Below, in pieces: positions 1 through 12,159 of a DNA stretch of 64,000 bases; position 1 is the stretch's first letter, and every line of letters starts with the position of its first letter. The notes beneath the pieces are model-generated. The model was not told the DNA's origin and ran no database searches. It saw only the letters and a program-made list of their open reading frames with translations. The stretch covers positions 372,001 to 436,000 of the forward strand of contig OZ245797.1 in assembly GCA_965228195.1 (NCBI GenBank), read 5' to 3'. This DNA comes from G963667145 sp965228195 (GTDB taxonomy: Bacteria > Cloacimonadota > Cloacimonadia > G963667145). The translations under genes and the position numbers were made by a program.

Positions 1-2299
<2,299 letters not shown>

Positions 2300-2399
2300 T
2301 TTAATTCTCTTTAATTATCTCACCACTTCTATAAAATTTCTATTCAAAAGATCGAAAAATATTTTTTGCCGCTGATTGCGACTTTTTACTCTAAATAAA

Positions 2400-2475
2400 T
2401 GGTGGAGGATAACGGATTCGAACCGTTGACATCTTGCTTGCAAAGCAAGCGCTCTACCAGCTGAGCTAATCCCCC
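2400..2475 (-). tRNA. tRNA-Ala (anticodon TGC)
   Basis: The minus strand reads GGGGGATTAGCTCAGCTGG and folds into a full cloverleaf. The anticodon loop is TTTGCAA, giving TGC, and CCA is encoded at the 3' end (2400-2402). It lies in the 16S-23S spacer, as is common for tRNA-Ala. Confidence 0.96.
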
Positions 2476-2536
2476 AGCAAATTGCTGAAGCAATTTGCAA
2501 TTAATAGTTTATAATTGACAGTTGATAATTAAGGAG

Positions 2537-2890
2537 CTAACGCACGTTTTTCACCTTTTTGACTATTGCAGTCAAAATTTTGATTATCTCTATCAAATCG
2601 TTTTTAAGACTAAAAACCTCTTTTTCGCCCAAATATTCACCAGCCAACAAATCGAGCCAATACTCTGTTTCACCAGCCTCTTTGAGAGCTATCGACAATT
2701 TCGAGACAAAATCTCTTTTGCTTTGCGCATTTTGACTTTCCTTGATGTTCGCACCAATCGAAGTCCCGCTTCTCAAAATCTGCCTCGACAAAACATACTC
2801 TTTCTTATCAACATTCAAGCTTTTACACAGCTTCACTATCTTTTTAGCAAACACAAACGCTTTCTCGTAAACGATATTTTTTCTTATCAT
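2537..2890 (-). CDS. Four-helix-bundle protein (23S rRNA intervening-sequence protein family) inside the rRNA operon spacer
   Basis: The protein has about 117 residues and matches the four-helix-bundle (S23 / IVP) family. Family blocks seen are NIVYEKAFVFAKKIV, SRQILRSGTSIGANIKESQ, DFVSKLSIALKEAGETEYWL and a C-terminal helix ending LIEIIKILTAIVKK. I chose the ATG at 2890 because family members begin just before NIVYEKAF and a GGAG lies upstream; an in-frame extension to 2938 is possible. The biochemical role of the family is not established. Members are usually found inside 23S genes as intervening sequences, whereas this one sits between tRNA-Ile and tRNA-Ala. It is co-oriented with the rRNA genes, so it would be carried on the rRNA precursor. 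Similar AT-rich sequence (TTGATAATT) flanks both sides. Confidence 0.85.
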   Translation of the reverse strand: MIRKNIVYEKAFVFAKKIVKLCKSLNVDKKEYVLSRQILRSGTSIGANIKESQNAQSKRDFVSKLSIALKEAGETEYWLDLLAGEYLGEKEVFSLKNDLIEIIKILTAIVKKVKNVR

Positions 2891-2961
2891 CTTCCAAATC
2901 GCTCCAAGCCCCAAAATAATTGCCTTCACAATTATCAATTATGAATTGTCACTTGATAATT

Positions 2962-2988
2962 CATTTGACACCAAGAAATGGTGTCAAA

Positions 2989-2990
<2 letters not shown>
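2962..2990. repeat. Perfect 11-bp hairpin next to the tRNA-Ile 3' end
   Basis: CATTTGACACC at 2962-2972 pairs perfectly with GGTGTCAAATG at 2980-2990 across a 7-nt loop. The inner arm overlaps the encoded CCA end of tRNA-Ile. It could be a precursor-processing structure in the rRNA spacer; that role is inferred. Confidence 0.6.
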
Positions 2991-3065
<75 letters not shown>

Positions 3066-3126
3066 ATCAGAATAAAAATTAGGTAGAGTAAACCCAAAGC
3101 CAATCGGCTTTTTCTTTTTTCCTTTA

Positions 3127-4693
<1,567 letters not shown>

Positions 4694-4780
4694 AATAAAT
4701 TACAATTTGATTGACTTTGTTTGGTTTACTCTACACTTCTATAAATTTCTTTTTTCAAGTATCTGTTTCAATTGTGAGCG

Positions 4781-4809
4781 CATATTTTGTTGTGAGCTTT
4801 TTGTGTCAA
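4781..4809 (-). promoter_or_regulatory. Candidate rRNA operon promoter
   Basis: On the minus strand a perfect -35 TTGACA (4804-4809) is followed after exactly 17 nt by AATATG (4781-4786), about 90 nt before the 16S 5' end. The octamer GCTCACAA occurs twice around the -10 (about 4790-4797 and 4772-4779). The -10 is weak, so the assignment rests mostly on the -35 and the position. Confidence 0.5.
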
Positions 4810-5123
4810 CACCAAATTCTCAAAAAATTTTTTGGGACAAAAAAAACCTTGCCTTCAATCTAAAATGTTCGTTACTCTTCAATCGAAGGCTGGTTAATGC
4901 TCAACTAGCTTTGCTATCTCAATTGTGGTTCGTTTGTATTTCAGACGGTTTTTGCGTCAATGGAAAAGTTCGGGTTTCTTTAACTCCCTGCGACAACTGT
5001 TAACAGCATCTTGTTCTTATTTATCAAAATAAGCAAGGGCAATTTCTTCTTTTCTTTGACTCCAAAATCTAAAAATAAGTCTTCACTTCTACTCTCTACC
5101 AACAAGCTAAGCAAGCCCCCTCC
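4810..5123. other. Gene-free stretch upstream of the rRNA operon
   Basis: No convincing coding sequence is present between the rRNA promoter region and the terminator at 5124. Open frames here lack ribosome binding sites and recognisable protein content. It may hold upstream elements of the rRNA promoter, but I see no specific motif. Confidence 0.5.
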
Positions 5124-5161
5124 CTTAAAAAAAAAGGCGGACACCCCTTGGTGTTCGCCTT
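5124..5161 (-). terminator. Intrinsic terminator of the BspA-like lipoprotein gene
   Basis: On the minus strand GGCGAACACC and GGTGTCCGCC form a 10-bp GC-rich stem with one G-T pair, followed by nine T. It lies about 25 nt after the lipoprotein stop codon and separates that gene from the rRNA operon. Confidence 0.85.
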
Positions 5162-5182
5162 TAAGATCTTCTTATTCAAGCA

Positions 5183-6658
5183 CTAATTGAAGCTAGGTTT
5201 TTCATCATCTTTCCATTCATACGAAGTCTCTTCATCAAAATCACTAGTATCTTTTACAGCAGAAACATTCCATCCACTTATATTTCTATTAAAGTTGGAC
5301 GCTTCCTTAAACATCGAGTTCATATTAGTCACACTGCTCACAACCCAAGATTCAATATCTCCATTAAAATCGTCAGCCTCTTCAAACATCTGGCTCATAT
5401 TAAGAACACTTGTAACAGTCCAGTTCAAATCTTGATTAAAATCATCGGCATAGTAAAACATCTTACTCATATCGGTTACACTACTAACATTCCAACCGCC
5501 GATAGGTTGATTAAAAACTAAAGCCTGCTCAAACATCTGACTCATATCGGTCACCTTGCCCACTTTCGTAGCCCAAGTGCTAATGTTTTGGTCAAAATTT
5601 TTAGCTTTTCTAAACATCGCTCTCATCGTGGTAACACTATCGACGTTCCAGCGACTAATATCTTGATTGAAAGTCGAAGCGTTATCAAACATCCCCGTCA
5701 TATTCTCGGCACTGCTCACATCCCAATCACCAATATTTTGATTAAAAGAGGTTTTATTTTGAAATAAATAACTAAAGTCGGTAATCTCACTGACATTCAC
5801 ATTGGTTATATCTTTGCCAGAGGCAACCATTTTGTCTAGTGTTGCCCTGGTTATCGCATTAAAGGTAGGCTTACTTTCAACCGTCCAAACACTATCATTA
5901 CTCTCGGTATCAAAGTCGTAATAATAAGCCACCTTGCTCACATCCCAGTTTTTTATATTACTATCAAAAGATTGCGCACCCCAAAACATATTGTCCATGG
6001 TGGTAACCTCGCCAACCTGCCAACTACTCAAATCTGCCTCAAAATCCTTGGCGTTATAAAACATATAAGACATATCTTTGACTTTATCAACTTCCCAACC
6101 GCTAATATCTTGATTAAATTTTGTCGCCCCACAAAACATACCTTTCATATTGGTAACGTTACTAACATCCCAACCACCTATCTCTTGATTAAAAGTGGAA
6201 TTGTTTAAAAAAAGATCGTGCATATCTGTAATGCCAGAAACATTCACTTGCGTAACAATCACATCGTCGCCCATAGCTAGCATCAACATAAGCTCTTCTC
6301 GAGTAGCCAATCCAGTAGTAAAACTCCAAACATCACTCTCTATTCGAGAGCCGTCAGATTTATTCCAAACCACTTTCCAGTAGTAAGTCTTGCCGTTAGA
6401 CAAATCCCTGGGTACGATGTAACTCGTCGATTTATAGTCGTCAACAATTTTACGCGGCACTTCTCTTGAGTCACTTAGGTAAACTTCGTAACTCTCCGCT
6501 TCTCCGCTCCAGCTTAGCTCAATGGTTGTGTTTTGCGCAATAGAGCCATCAGAAGGAGCCACCAACTCGTCAGGATCTACTCCTCCAGAACTTGAACTGG
6601 AAGAACAACCCACCAATAATAACAACATCGTAAAAGTTAAACCTAATAATTTCTTCAT
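5183..6658 (-). CDS. BspA-like (DUF285) repeat lipoprotein
   Basis: This 491-residue protein is predicted to be an exported lipoprotein. A short hydrophobic signal ends in a lipobox (LLLVGC, Cys18) followed by a serine-rich linker. Residues ~30-115 look like a fibronectin type III-like domain (TIELSWSGEAESYEVYL, GKTYYWKVVW). The rest contains 11 copies of the ~25-residue DUF285 repeat (type TDMSKMFYYADDFNQDL followed by a W-V motif). The repeats fall in two blocks of four and seven, each preceded by a related lead-in (LMLAMGDDVIVTQVNVS and LDKMVASGKDITNVNVS), which suggests an internal duplication. Proteins with this repeat are typically surface exposed and have been linked to adhesion. The start has GAGGT five bases upstream. 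The gene is monocistronic with its own terminator. Confidence 0.9.
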   Translation of the reverse strand: MKKLLGLTFTMLLLLVGCSSSSSSGGVDPDELVAPSDGSIAQNTTIELSWSGEAESYEVYLSDSREVPRKIVDDYKSTSYIVPRDLSNGKTYYWKVVWNKSDGSRIESDVWSFTTGLATREELMLMLAMGDDVIVTQVNVSGITDMHDLFLNNSTFNQEIGGWDVSNVTNMKGMFCGATKFNQDISGWEVDKVKDMSYMFYNAKDFEADLSSWQVGEVTTMDNMFWGAQSFDSNIKNWDVSKVAYYYDFDTESNDSVWTVESKPTFNAITRATLDKMVASGKDITNVNVSEITDFSYLFQNKTSFNQNIGDWDVSSAENMTGMFDNASTFNQDISRWNVDSVTTMRAMFRKAKNFDQNISTWATKVGKVTDMSQMFEQALVFNQPIGGWNVSSVTDMSKMFYYADDFNQDLNWTVTSVLNMSQMFEEADDFNGDIESWVVSSVTNMNSMFKEASNFNRNISGWNVSAVKDTSDFDEETSYEWKDDEKPSFN

Positions 6659-6831
6659 TTCGACCTCTTTTTCTTATTTTTTAGTAGTTATCAACACAAA
6701 CGCCCTAAATCCTGTCAACCTCTTTTTGTTTTTAAATCACTTATCCACAAAAAGTAACGACTTTTTTCAGTGAAAAATTGTTTTAATTTATGTTTATTTC
6801 TTTGCTTGACTTTCTTACCTTTTAGAATTTC

Positions 6832-8778
6832 GTGCTTCTTAAAAGATCAAAGATTAACTCCTACAAGGAGGAAGTTATCAAAAAGTTAGAAATCCTGGCT
6901 CCGGCAGGAAACAAAGAGGCTTTTTTCGCTGCCATAGACGCTAAAGCCGACGCAATTTATCTGGGGCTAAAGAACTTTAGCGCCCGAGCCAGAGCCAACA
7001 ACTTCAGCAAAGAAGATTTACCGTATCTGCTCCAATACGCTCACGCTCACCAGAAGACGAAAATCTACATCACCCTCAACACGCTCATCAAAAACTGCGA
7101 GCTGCCAGAGCTTATCAAGACGCTCTATTTTTTGGACAAACTGAAAGTCGATGCGGTAATTTTTCAAGACTGGGCTGTGGCTCTCATCGCCCAAAAACTT
7201 TTCCCCCAGCTTACTTTGCACGCCAGCACCCAAATGGGATTTCACAACTCCCTGGAAGCAAACTTCGCCCGCAGCAAAGGGATAAAGAGAGTCGTTTTGG
7301 CAAGGGAGATCACCAAGTTGGAGCTGAAAAAACTGCGAGAAAAAAGCAAGACCGAGCTGGAGCTGTTTGTGCACGGCTCTTTGTGTTACAGCGTTTCGGG
7401 GATGTGCCTTTTTAGCAGCTTCATCGGGGGCTTCAGCGGAAATCGCGGGCAGTGCAAACAGCCTTGCCGCCGCATCTATAACGGGCACCACTACTTCAAC
7501 CTCTGCGATCTAGAGCTACTGCAGGAGTTGCCCGAGCTAAAGAAAATCGGTATCGACTCTCTAAAGATCGAAGGCAGGATGAAATCAGCCGAATATGTTC
7601 ACCGAGTCTGCCAAGCTTATAAACAAGGTGATAAAACGGTGGAAGATTTCGGCAGAGCCAAGAGCCAATACTTCTTCGCCCAGCAATTGCAAAAACCGAT
7701 CATCGACTACCCTTTCATCGGCAAACTGATCGGCAAGGTGAGTCAAGTGGGCAAAGATTGGCTAAAAATAGACAGCCAGATAACTTGGCAAGACGGCTTA
7801 AAAATCCGCATCATGGGCGCAGAAGGACACGACGCCAAGCAGTTCAAGATAAAAAAAGCGATGCTGACAAATCCAGAGAGTTTAGACAACCTGCCCCAAG
7901 AGGTAGTCCAAGGAGTCAAAAAAGGCGACAAGGTTTTCCTCACCGGCTGCCAAGATTACAAAACCAACCAAAAGGTGGAAAAGATAGATTTTGAGTTCGA
8001 CTACAATCCCCAGATCGAAAAGAAGGTTTTGCCCCAAATGCGCAACAATCCACCGCTTCAGCGCGAACTGTTTGTCAAGATTGACTCACTCAAATGGCTA
8101 AGAAAAATCGACTTGCGCAATATCGACCGCTTGATCTTAGATTTTGAAAAGGTCGAGCTGGAGAAAGTCGATTTTCAGCAAAAATTTTTGCAGAAGTTCA
8201 TCGACAAAATCGTGGTGGAACTACCCTCTTTTATCAGCCAAAACTCGCTTGTCGCTTACCAAAACTTGGTCACCAAACTGTATCGCCAAAAAGTCAAGCG
8301 GTTCGTTTGCTTTGCCAAACAAGAAGATCTGCTCTTACCAGGTTGCACGGTCTATTACAAAGATCCGGTGATGAACGATCTGGCAGCACTTTTTCTTGCC
8401 AGCGACAACTTCTTTTACCCGCAAGAGGGCGAGCTGAAAAACGATTATCGATGCAAAAACGGCATCTATCCGCTCTACTTCACGCCCAAACTTTTTTACT
8501 CACGCTGTCCGATAAAAGATTTTCAGAAGTTAGAGGTTGACCAGTTCACGCTCAAAAAAACTGTCAGAAACGGCTTTACAATCGTCTATCCCGACAAGCC
8601 CGTTTCGATTATGGAGGAGAAGCCCAATCTTTACCAGCAAGGTTACCGCCGCTTTTTGCTCGACTTATCTTTCCAGAAACCGTCTAAGCATCTGATAACC
8701 AGACTAATAAGGGAATACGCCTACCCAGCCGAAGGGGTAGTGGGCTACAAGTTTAACTTCAAAAGAGGGCTAAAGTGA
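6832..8778 (+). CDS. Peptidase U32 family protein (YhbU/RlhA-like)
   Basis: The product belongs to family U32, which includes RlhA, involved in hydroxylation of 23S rRNA. The family start motif LEILAPAGN lies near the N terminus, and the Cys-rich signature GNRGQCKQPCRR follows SLCYSVSGMCLFSS. The length, about 635-650 residues, matches long U32 proteins with an extra C-terminal region. The start is uncertain. GTG at 6832 has no ribosome binding site and adds 15 residues before the family start. A perfect AAGGAGG (6865-6871) sits 5 nt before an in-frame ATC at 6877, exactly where homologues begin. The gene overlaps the next one at GTGA, so the two are translationally coupled. Substrate and reaction here are inferred from the family. 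Confidence 0.85.
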   Translation: MLLKRSKINSYKEEVIKKLEILAPAGNKEAFFAAIDAKADAIYLGLKNFSARARANNFSKEDLPYLLQYAHAHQKTKIYITLNTLIKNCELPELIKTLYFLDKLKVDAVIFQDWAVALIAQKLFPQLTLHASTQMGFHNSLEANFARSKGIKRVVLAREITKLELKKLREKSKTELELFVHGSLCYSVSGMCLFSSFIGGFSGNRGQCKQPCRRIYNGHHYFNLCDLELLQELPELKKIGIDSLKIEGRMKSAEYVHRVCQAYKQGDKTVEDFGRAKSQYFFAQQLQKPIIDYPFIGKLIGKVSQVGKDWLKIDSQITWQDGLKIRIMGAEGHDAKQFKIKKAMLTNPESLDNLPQEVVQGVKKGDKVFLTGCQDYKTNQKVEKIDFEFDYNPQIEKKVLPQMRNNPPLQRELFVKIDSLKWLRKIDLRNIDRLILDFEKVELEKVDFQQKFLQKFIDKIVVELPSFISQNSLVAYQNLVTKLYRQKVKRFVCFAKQEDLLLPGCTVYYKDPVMNDLAALFLASDNFFYPQEGELKNDYRCKNGIYPLYFTPKLFYSRCPIKDFQKLEVDQFTLKKTVRNGFTIVYPDKPVSIMEEKPNLYQQGYRRFLLDLSFQKPSKHLITRLIREYAYPAEGVVGYKFNFKRGLK

Positions 8779-9707
8779 TTAAAAAAATCGCCGACTATAT
8801 CCAAGCTCATTTCAGCACCGTCTTCTTGGTGGTAATCTGCTTGGGATTGTGGCAACCGGCTCTGCTCTGGCCGCTACAAGGTTACATCGACAAGCTGCTG
8901 ATGGGAGCGCTTTTTTTGGGCTGTCTGAAGATCGAGTTTAGCGAGTTTACTCACCTTAAGAGCAACCTGAGCAAAATCATCGTCCTCAGCCTTGCCACGG
9001 TCACCGCTTTGCCGCTGTTTGTTTATCTGCTGGTGTTTTGGTTACCTTTGCCCACAGCTCTGGGCCTTACCATGATCGCCGCCGCTCCAGGGGCGATGAT
9101 GTCACCGCTGATAGCCGGGATGTGGAACTTGCGCATCCTCTGGACCAGCATCTATGTCATCCTCACCTCCGCCCTTTTACCGCTGAGTTTCCCTTATGTC
9201 ATCCTCTTTCTTTTCGGCTCCAAGATAGATGTTTCGGTTTTACAGATGAGTCTATTTTTGGCAAAGATGATTATCGTCCCTTGCGTTTTGGCTTTCTTGT
9301 GCAAGAGGTTTGCTCCTTTCTGGTCACAAAAAACTTCCGAAAACTCGGGGGCTATCGGCAGTTTGTGCATCGCCCTTTTCGTGGCAATCATCGTGGCAAG
9401 CAATCGCGACTTTTTGCTAAACGGGTTTACCCAAACACAAACTTTCGTCTCTTTAGCTTTTATGATCTTCCTCTTTTTCATCCGCTTTGGCATCGGCTAC
9501 CTAGTGCCAGCCAAAGAGAAGAAAGAGAAGCTGACCAACTGTATGATGTTTGGCTGTATGAACAACGGCATCGTCATCATCGTCGCCAGCAAGTTCTTCT
9601 CTCCCGAAGTGCAACTGGTGCTGCTACTCTCGGAAATACCTTGGAGCTTTTCTTTACCAATTTTTAAGCGGTTCTTGGACAGAAAAAAAAGAAATTTAAA
9701 AATATGA
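8775..9707 (+). CDS. Bile acid:sodium symporter (BASS) family membrane protein
   Basis: This 310-residue, very hydrophobic protein has about 9-10 predicted membrane segments. Its features fit the BASS superfamily: a paired-repeat arrangement, the motif AAAPGAMMSPLIAG in the first half and the MFGCMNNGIVIIVASKFF helix near the C terminus. Family members move organic anions with sodium, but the substrate cannot be told from sequence. The GTG start overlaps the U32 stop codon and the stop overlaps the methyltransferase ATG, so the three genes form one transcript. Inner membrane location is expected. Confidence 0.7.
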   Translation: MIKKIADYIQAHFSTVFLVVICLGLWQPALLWPLQGYIDKLLMGALFLGCLKIEFSEFTHLKSNLSKIIVLSLATVTALPLFVYLLVFWLPLPTALGLTMIAAAPGAMMSPLIAGMWNLRILWTSIYVILTSALLPLSFPYVILFLFGSKIDVSVLQMSLFLAKMIIVPCVLAFLCKRFAPFWSQKTSENSGAIGSLCIALFVAIIVASNRDFLLNGFTQTQTFVSLAFMIFLFFIRFGIGYLVPAKEKKEKLTNCMMFGCMNNGIVIIVASKFFSPEVQLVLLLSEIPWSFSLPIFKRFLDRKKRNLKI

Positions 9708-10540
9708 GCAACTACTTAAAAACAGAGTGGGACTACGATTTGGACAAGCTGGTCGAACTTTTCGACGAGTTACCACTTTGGGCTGCTCCTTTTGGCTTAA
9801 AGCTTTTGGACAATATCAACTACAGGCAAGAGATTAAGGTGCTGGATATTGGCTTTGGAGCGGGTTTCCCCTTGACCGAACTGGCAATGAGACTAGGTAA
9901 AAAATCTAAGATTTATGGAGTTGATCCTTGGGAAAGTGCGGTAAACAGGGCAAAGAAGAAAATCGATTTTTATCAGATAAAAAATGTGGAGATAATCCGT
10001 GGCGTTGCCGAAAAGATCCCACTTGGCAAAAACACAATCGATTTGATCGTCAGCAACAACGGTTTGAACAATGTAGAAAACCTCGATAAGTCTCTTTTGG
10101 AGTGTGCCAGAGTGGCTAAAAGCGGCGCACAATTTATCCAAACTATGAACCTAAACACCACTATGATCGAGTTTTATAAGGTGATGAAAGAGGTGCTTGA
10201 GAGTTTGCAACTCGATAAAAGTTTGATCGAAATGGAAAAACAAATCTACCAAAAGCGCAAACCCCTAGACCAGTATATAGGCAAAATCGAAGCCAAAGGT
10301 TTTTGCGTAAACAAAGTTCTTCCCAGCCAGTTCCAATACAAGTTTGTCGATGGAACCACGATGTTTCATCACCACTTCATCAGGTTAGCTTTCCTCGATA
10401 GCTGGAAAAAGATTGTTCCCAAAGAAAAACAAAAAAAGGTGTTTAGCCTGATCGAAAAAAAGCTAAACAAGAGATCTCAAGAAGAGGGAATAATAAAACT
10501 AACCGTTCCTTTCGTGGTGATCGATGCCAAGCGATTATAA
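9704..10540 (+). CDS. Class I SAM-dependent methyltransferase
   Basis: This 278-residue protein has a clear Rossmann-type SAM site. Motif I is VLDIGFGAGFPLTELAMRLG, then the ribose-binding acidic residue in YGVDPWE, then IPLGKNTIDLIVSNNGLNNV and the motif IV/V region. The C-terminal ~100 residues would form the substrate-recognition part and carry no motif I can name. It overlaps the transporter gene by 4 nt (ATGA). The substrate is unknown; it resembles UbiE/Methyltransf_11 proteins only in the SAM-binding core. Confidence 0.8.
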   Translation: MSNYLKTEWDYDLDKLVELFDELPLWAAPFGLKLLDNINYRQEIKVLDIGFGAGFPLTELAMRLGKKSKIYGVDPWESAVNRAKKKIDFYQIKNVEIIRGVAEKIPLGKNTIDLIVSNNGLNNVENLDKSLLECARVAKSGAQFIQTMNLNTTMIEFYKVMKEVLESLQLDKSLIEMEKQIYQKRKPLDQYIGKIEAKGFCVNKVLPSQFQYKFVDGTTMFHHHFIRLAFLDSWKKIVPKEKQKKVFSLIEKKLNKRSQEEGIIKLTVPFVVIDAKRL

Positions 10541-10569
10541 AAATAGATAAAAGTAACTAAAAGGAAAAA

Positions 10570-11286
10570 ATGAAACCGAAAAGAAAACTATTAACCTTGC
10601 TCTTTTTCTTAATGACACTCTCTTTAGCGGCACAGCAGCAAGGAGCAAAACTATCGATAGTGGGCAAAGCCAAGATGATGACCCTACCGGACATCACATC
10701 CGTAACCATAAAGTTAGTCTCAGAAAACAAAGATTACTCCAAGGCGATAAGCCAATTACAAGATAGGGCAAAAGCGTTTAAAAAATTTTTGAAAACGAAA
10801 GGGGTGTCTGCCAGTTACCTAAAGTCGGAAAATTTCCAAGTAAGCAAAAAAATCGATTACCAAGAAAAGAAGAAAGTTTGCCGCGGCTATTACGCTAGCC
10901 TTTTTATAAACTTGGAATTTTTGCATAACAACCAGCTGGTCAATACACTAATCAACGACATCGGAGACTCGAACACGGAAGCTGAAATAACCATCGGCTT
11001 TCGGGTTTCAGACAACAAACAAGACTCCATCGACGAGCAGCTGATCAAGCTGGCAATAAAAGACGCCAAGAAGAAAGCGGTGACAATCTCAAACTCCACC
11101 GACCAAAAAATCGATCGCATAGAGAAGATAGAGTATGGTGTCAAAGATAACCTCACCTACCAAAAATCTGCTCGATTCCTGACAGGTTCCGCCTTGGAAA
11201 GCAGCCCTTCTAACTTTGCGATAACCCCCAAAGAGATCGAAAATTCAACCCAGATCACAATCTACTGGTTATTGAAAGACAGATAA
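10570..11286 (+). CDS. SIMPL (DUF541) domain periplasmic protein
   Basis: The 238-residue protein has a signal peptide (basic start, hydrophobic stretch, cleavage probably near LSLAAQ). The SIMPL-like core starts at LSIVGKAKMMTLPDITSVTIKLVS, typical of DUF541 proteins (pattern V.G.G....PD...). It continues through AISQLQDRAKAFKKFLKTKG and a C-terminal KDAKKKAVTIS block. The family is periplasmic and its molecular role is poorly defined. AAGGA precedes the ATG. The gene lies 29 nt after the methyltransferase, probably on the same transcript. Confidence 0.8.
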   Translation: MKPKRKLLTLLFFLMTLSLAAQQQGAKLSIVGKAKMMTLPDITSVTIKLVSENKDYSKAISQLQDRAKAFKKFLKTKGVSASYLKSENFQVSKKIDYQEKKKVCRGYYASLFINLEFLHNNQLVNTLINDIGDSNTEAEITIGFRVSDNKQDSIDEQLIKLAIKDAKKKAVTISNSTDQKIDRIEKIEYGVKDNLTYQKSARFLTGSALESSPSNFAITPKEIENSTQITIYWLLKDR

Positions 11287-11317
11287 TTTTAAGATTAAAG
11301 TTAAGGAGAAAATTAAA

Positions 11318-11776
11318 ATGAAAAACAAAGATTATCAGGCGGACGAAAAACGGCTCAAAAAGCGAGAAAATCACAACAACAGGCTGATAGCTAAGTTTAA
11401 AGATTACCTTGAAAAAAAATCACTGAAACCAAAGACGATCGGAAAACATATTTTTAATATTAAATTTTTTGCAAACAATTATTTACTCTATTACGATGAC
11501 TCGGCGATAGAGGAAGGTTTTTTAGGGATTGGATCTTTTCTAGGATACTATTTTATCAGAAAAACGAATTGGTCAAGCAAGAGTACGATCTTGGAAAACA
11601 TTACCAGTATTAAGAAGTTTTATACATTTATGCAAGAGATTGGGAAAATTTCAAAAGAAGATTTGGACGAATTAAAAGAGTCTATAAAAGATGGGAAAGA
11701 AGATTGGCTCGAAGAGATGGAAAACTATATGAACAATATTGAGGTTGACGACGATATTGAAGAAGAATATTATTAG
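11318..11776 (+). CDS. Small protein resembling only the core-binding (SAM-like) domain of tyrosine recombinases
   Basis: The product has 152 residues. Residues ~15-110 read like the N-terminal helical DNA-binding domain of tyrosine recombinases (LIAKFKDYLEKKSLKPKTIGKHI, FFANNYLLYYD, SIKKFYTFM). There is no catalytic domain: no R..HxxR..Y pattern follows, and the protein ends in an acidic tail (VDDDIEEEYY). AAGGAG lies 9 nt before the ATG. It could be a stand-alone DNA-binding protein or the remnant of an integrase, but the reading frame and ribosome site look intact. Fold assignment is by eye. Confidence 0.6.
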   Translation: MKNKDYQADEKRLKKRENHNNRLIAKFKDYLEKKSLKPKTIGKHIFNIKFFANNYLLYYDDSAIEEGFLGIGSFLGYYFIRKTNWSSKSTILENITSIKKFYTFMQEIGKISKEDLDELKESIKDGKEDWLEEMENYMNNIEVDDDIEEEYY

Positions 11777-11843
11777 GATCAAGCCATTAAATGGCTCAGG
11801 AAAATAATCAACACTCACGATTCTTGGACAAAAAAAGGAAACT

Positions 11844-12062
11844 ATGTATCCTTACCACAACAAAATAAAGCAGCGAATTAAGAACAACGAACTGATTAAC
11901 TTCGAGTATGTTGATGAGTATCACAAAATAAGCCCTTGCCTGCTACTATATTTTTATACCGAGCCGAAGATCAGACCAATTAGAGAGCATCGTTTTGCCG
12001 AGTATGAGCAAATTCTGAAGAAAATATTTCCGAAAGTGAAAAAGTTGTTTTCTACACTTTAA
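11844..12062 (+). CDS. Small protein of unknown function (72 residues)
   Basis: I do not recognise the family. AAGGA is 4 nt from the ATG and the protein has a balanced, protein-like composition: basic and aromatic residues, LLLYFYTEPKIRPIREHRF in the middle and a basic helical C terminus. No signal peptide or membrane segment is seen. It lies 67 nt after the recombinase-like small gene on the same strand and could be cotranscribed. A TTGCTTGAC motif follows it, before trmO. Confidence 0.5.
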   Translation: MYPYHNKIKQRIKNNELINFEYVDEYHKISPCLLLYFYTEPKIRPIREHRFAEYEQILKKIFPKVKKLFSTL

Positions 12063-12159
12063 TTTATTGCTTGACAAAGAATTAAATGTTTCCACTCTGG
12101 CAGAAAATCGATTTTAAATTAAAGAAACTGCAGTTTTAATTATCAAATTGGAGAAAATT

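Noticed and set aside
2522..2944. Plus-strand open frame opposite the four-helix-bundle gene
   Set aside because: The minus-strand frame matches a known family throughout, so the plus-strand frame is a shadow.
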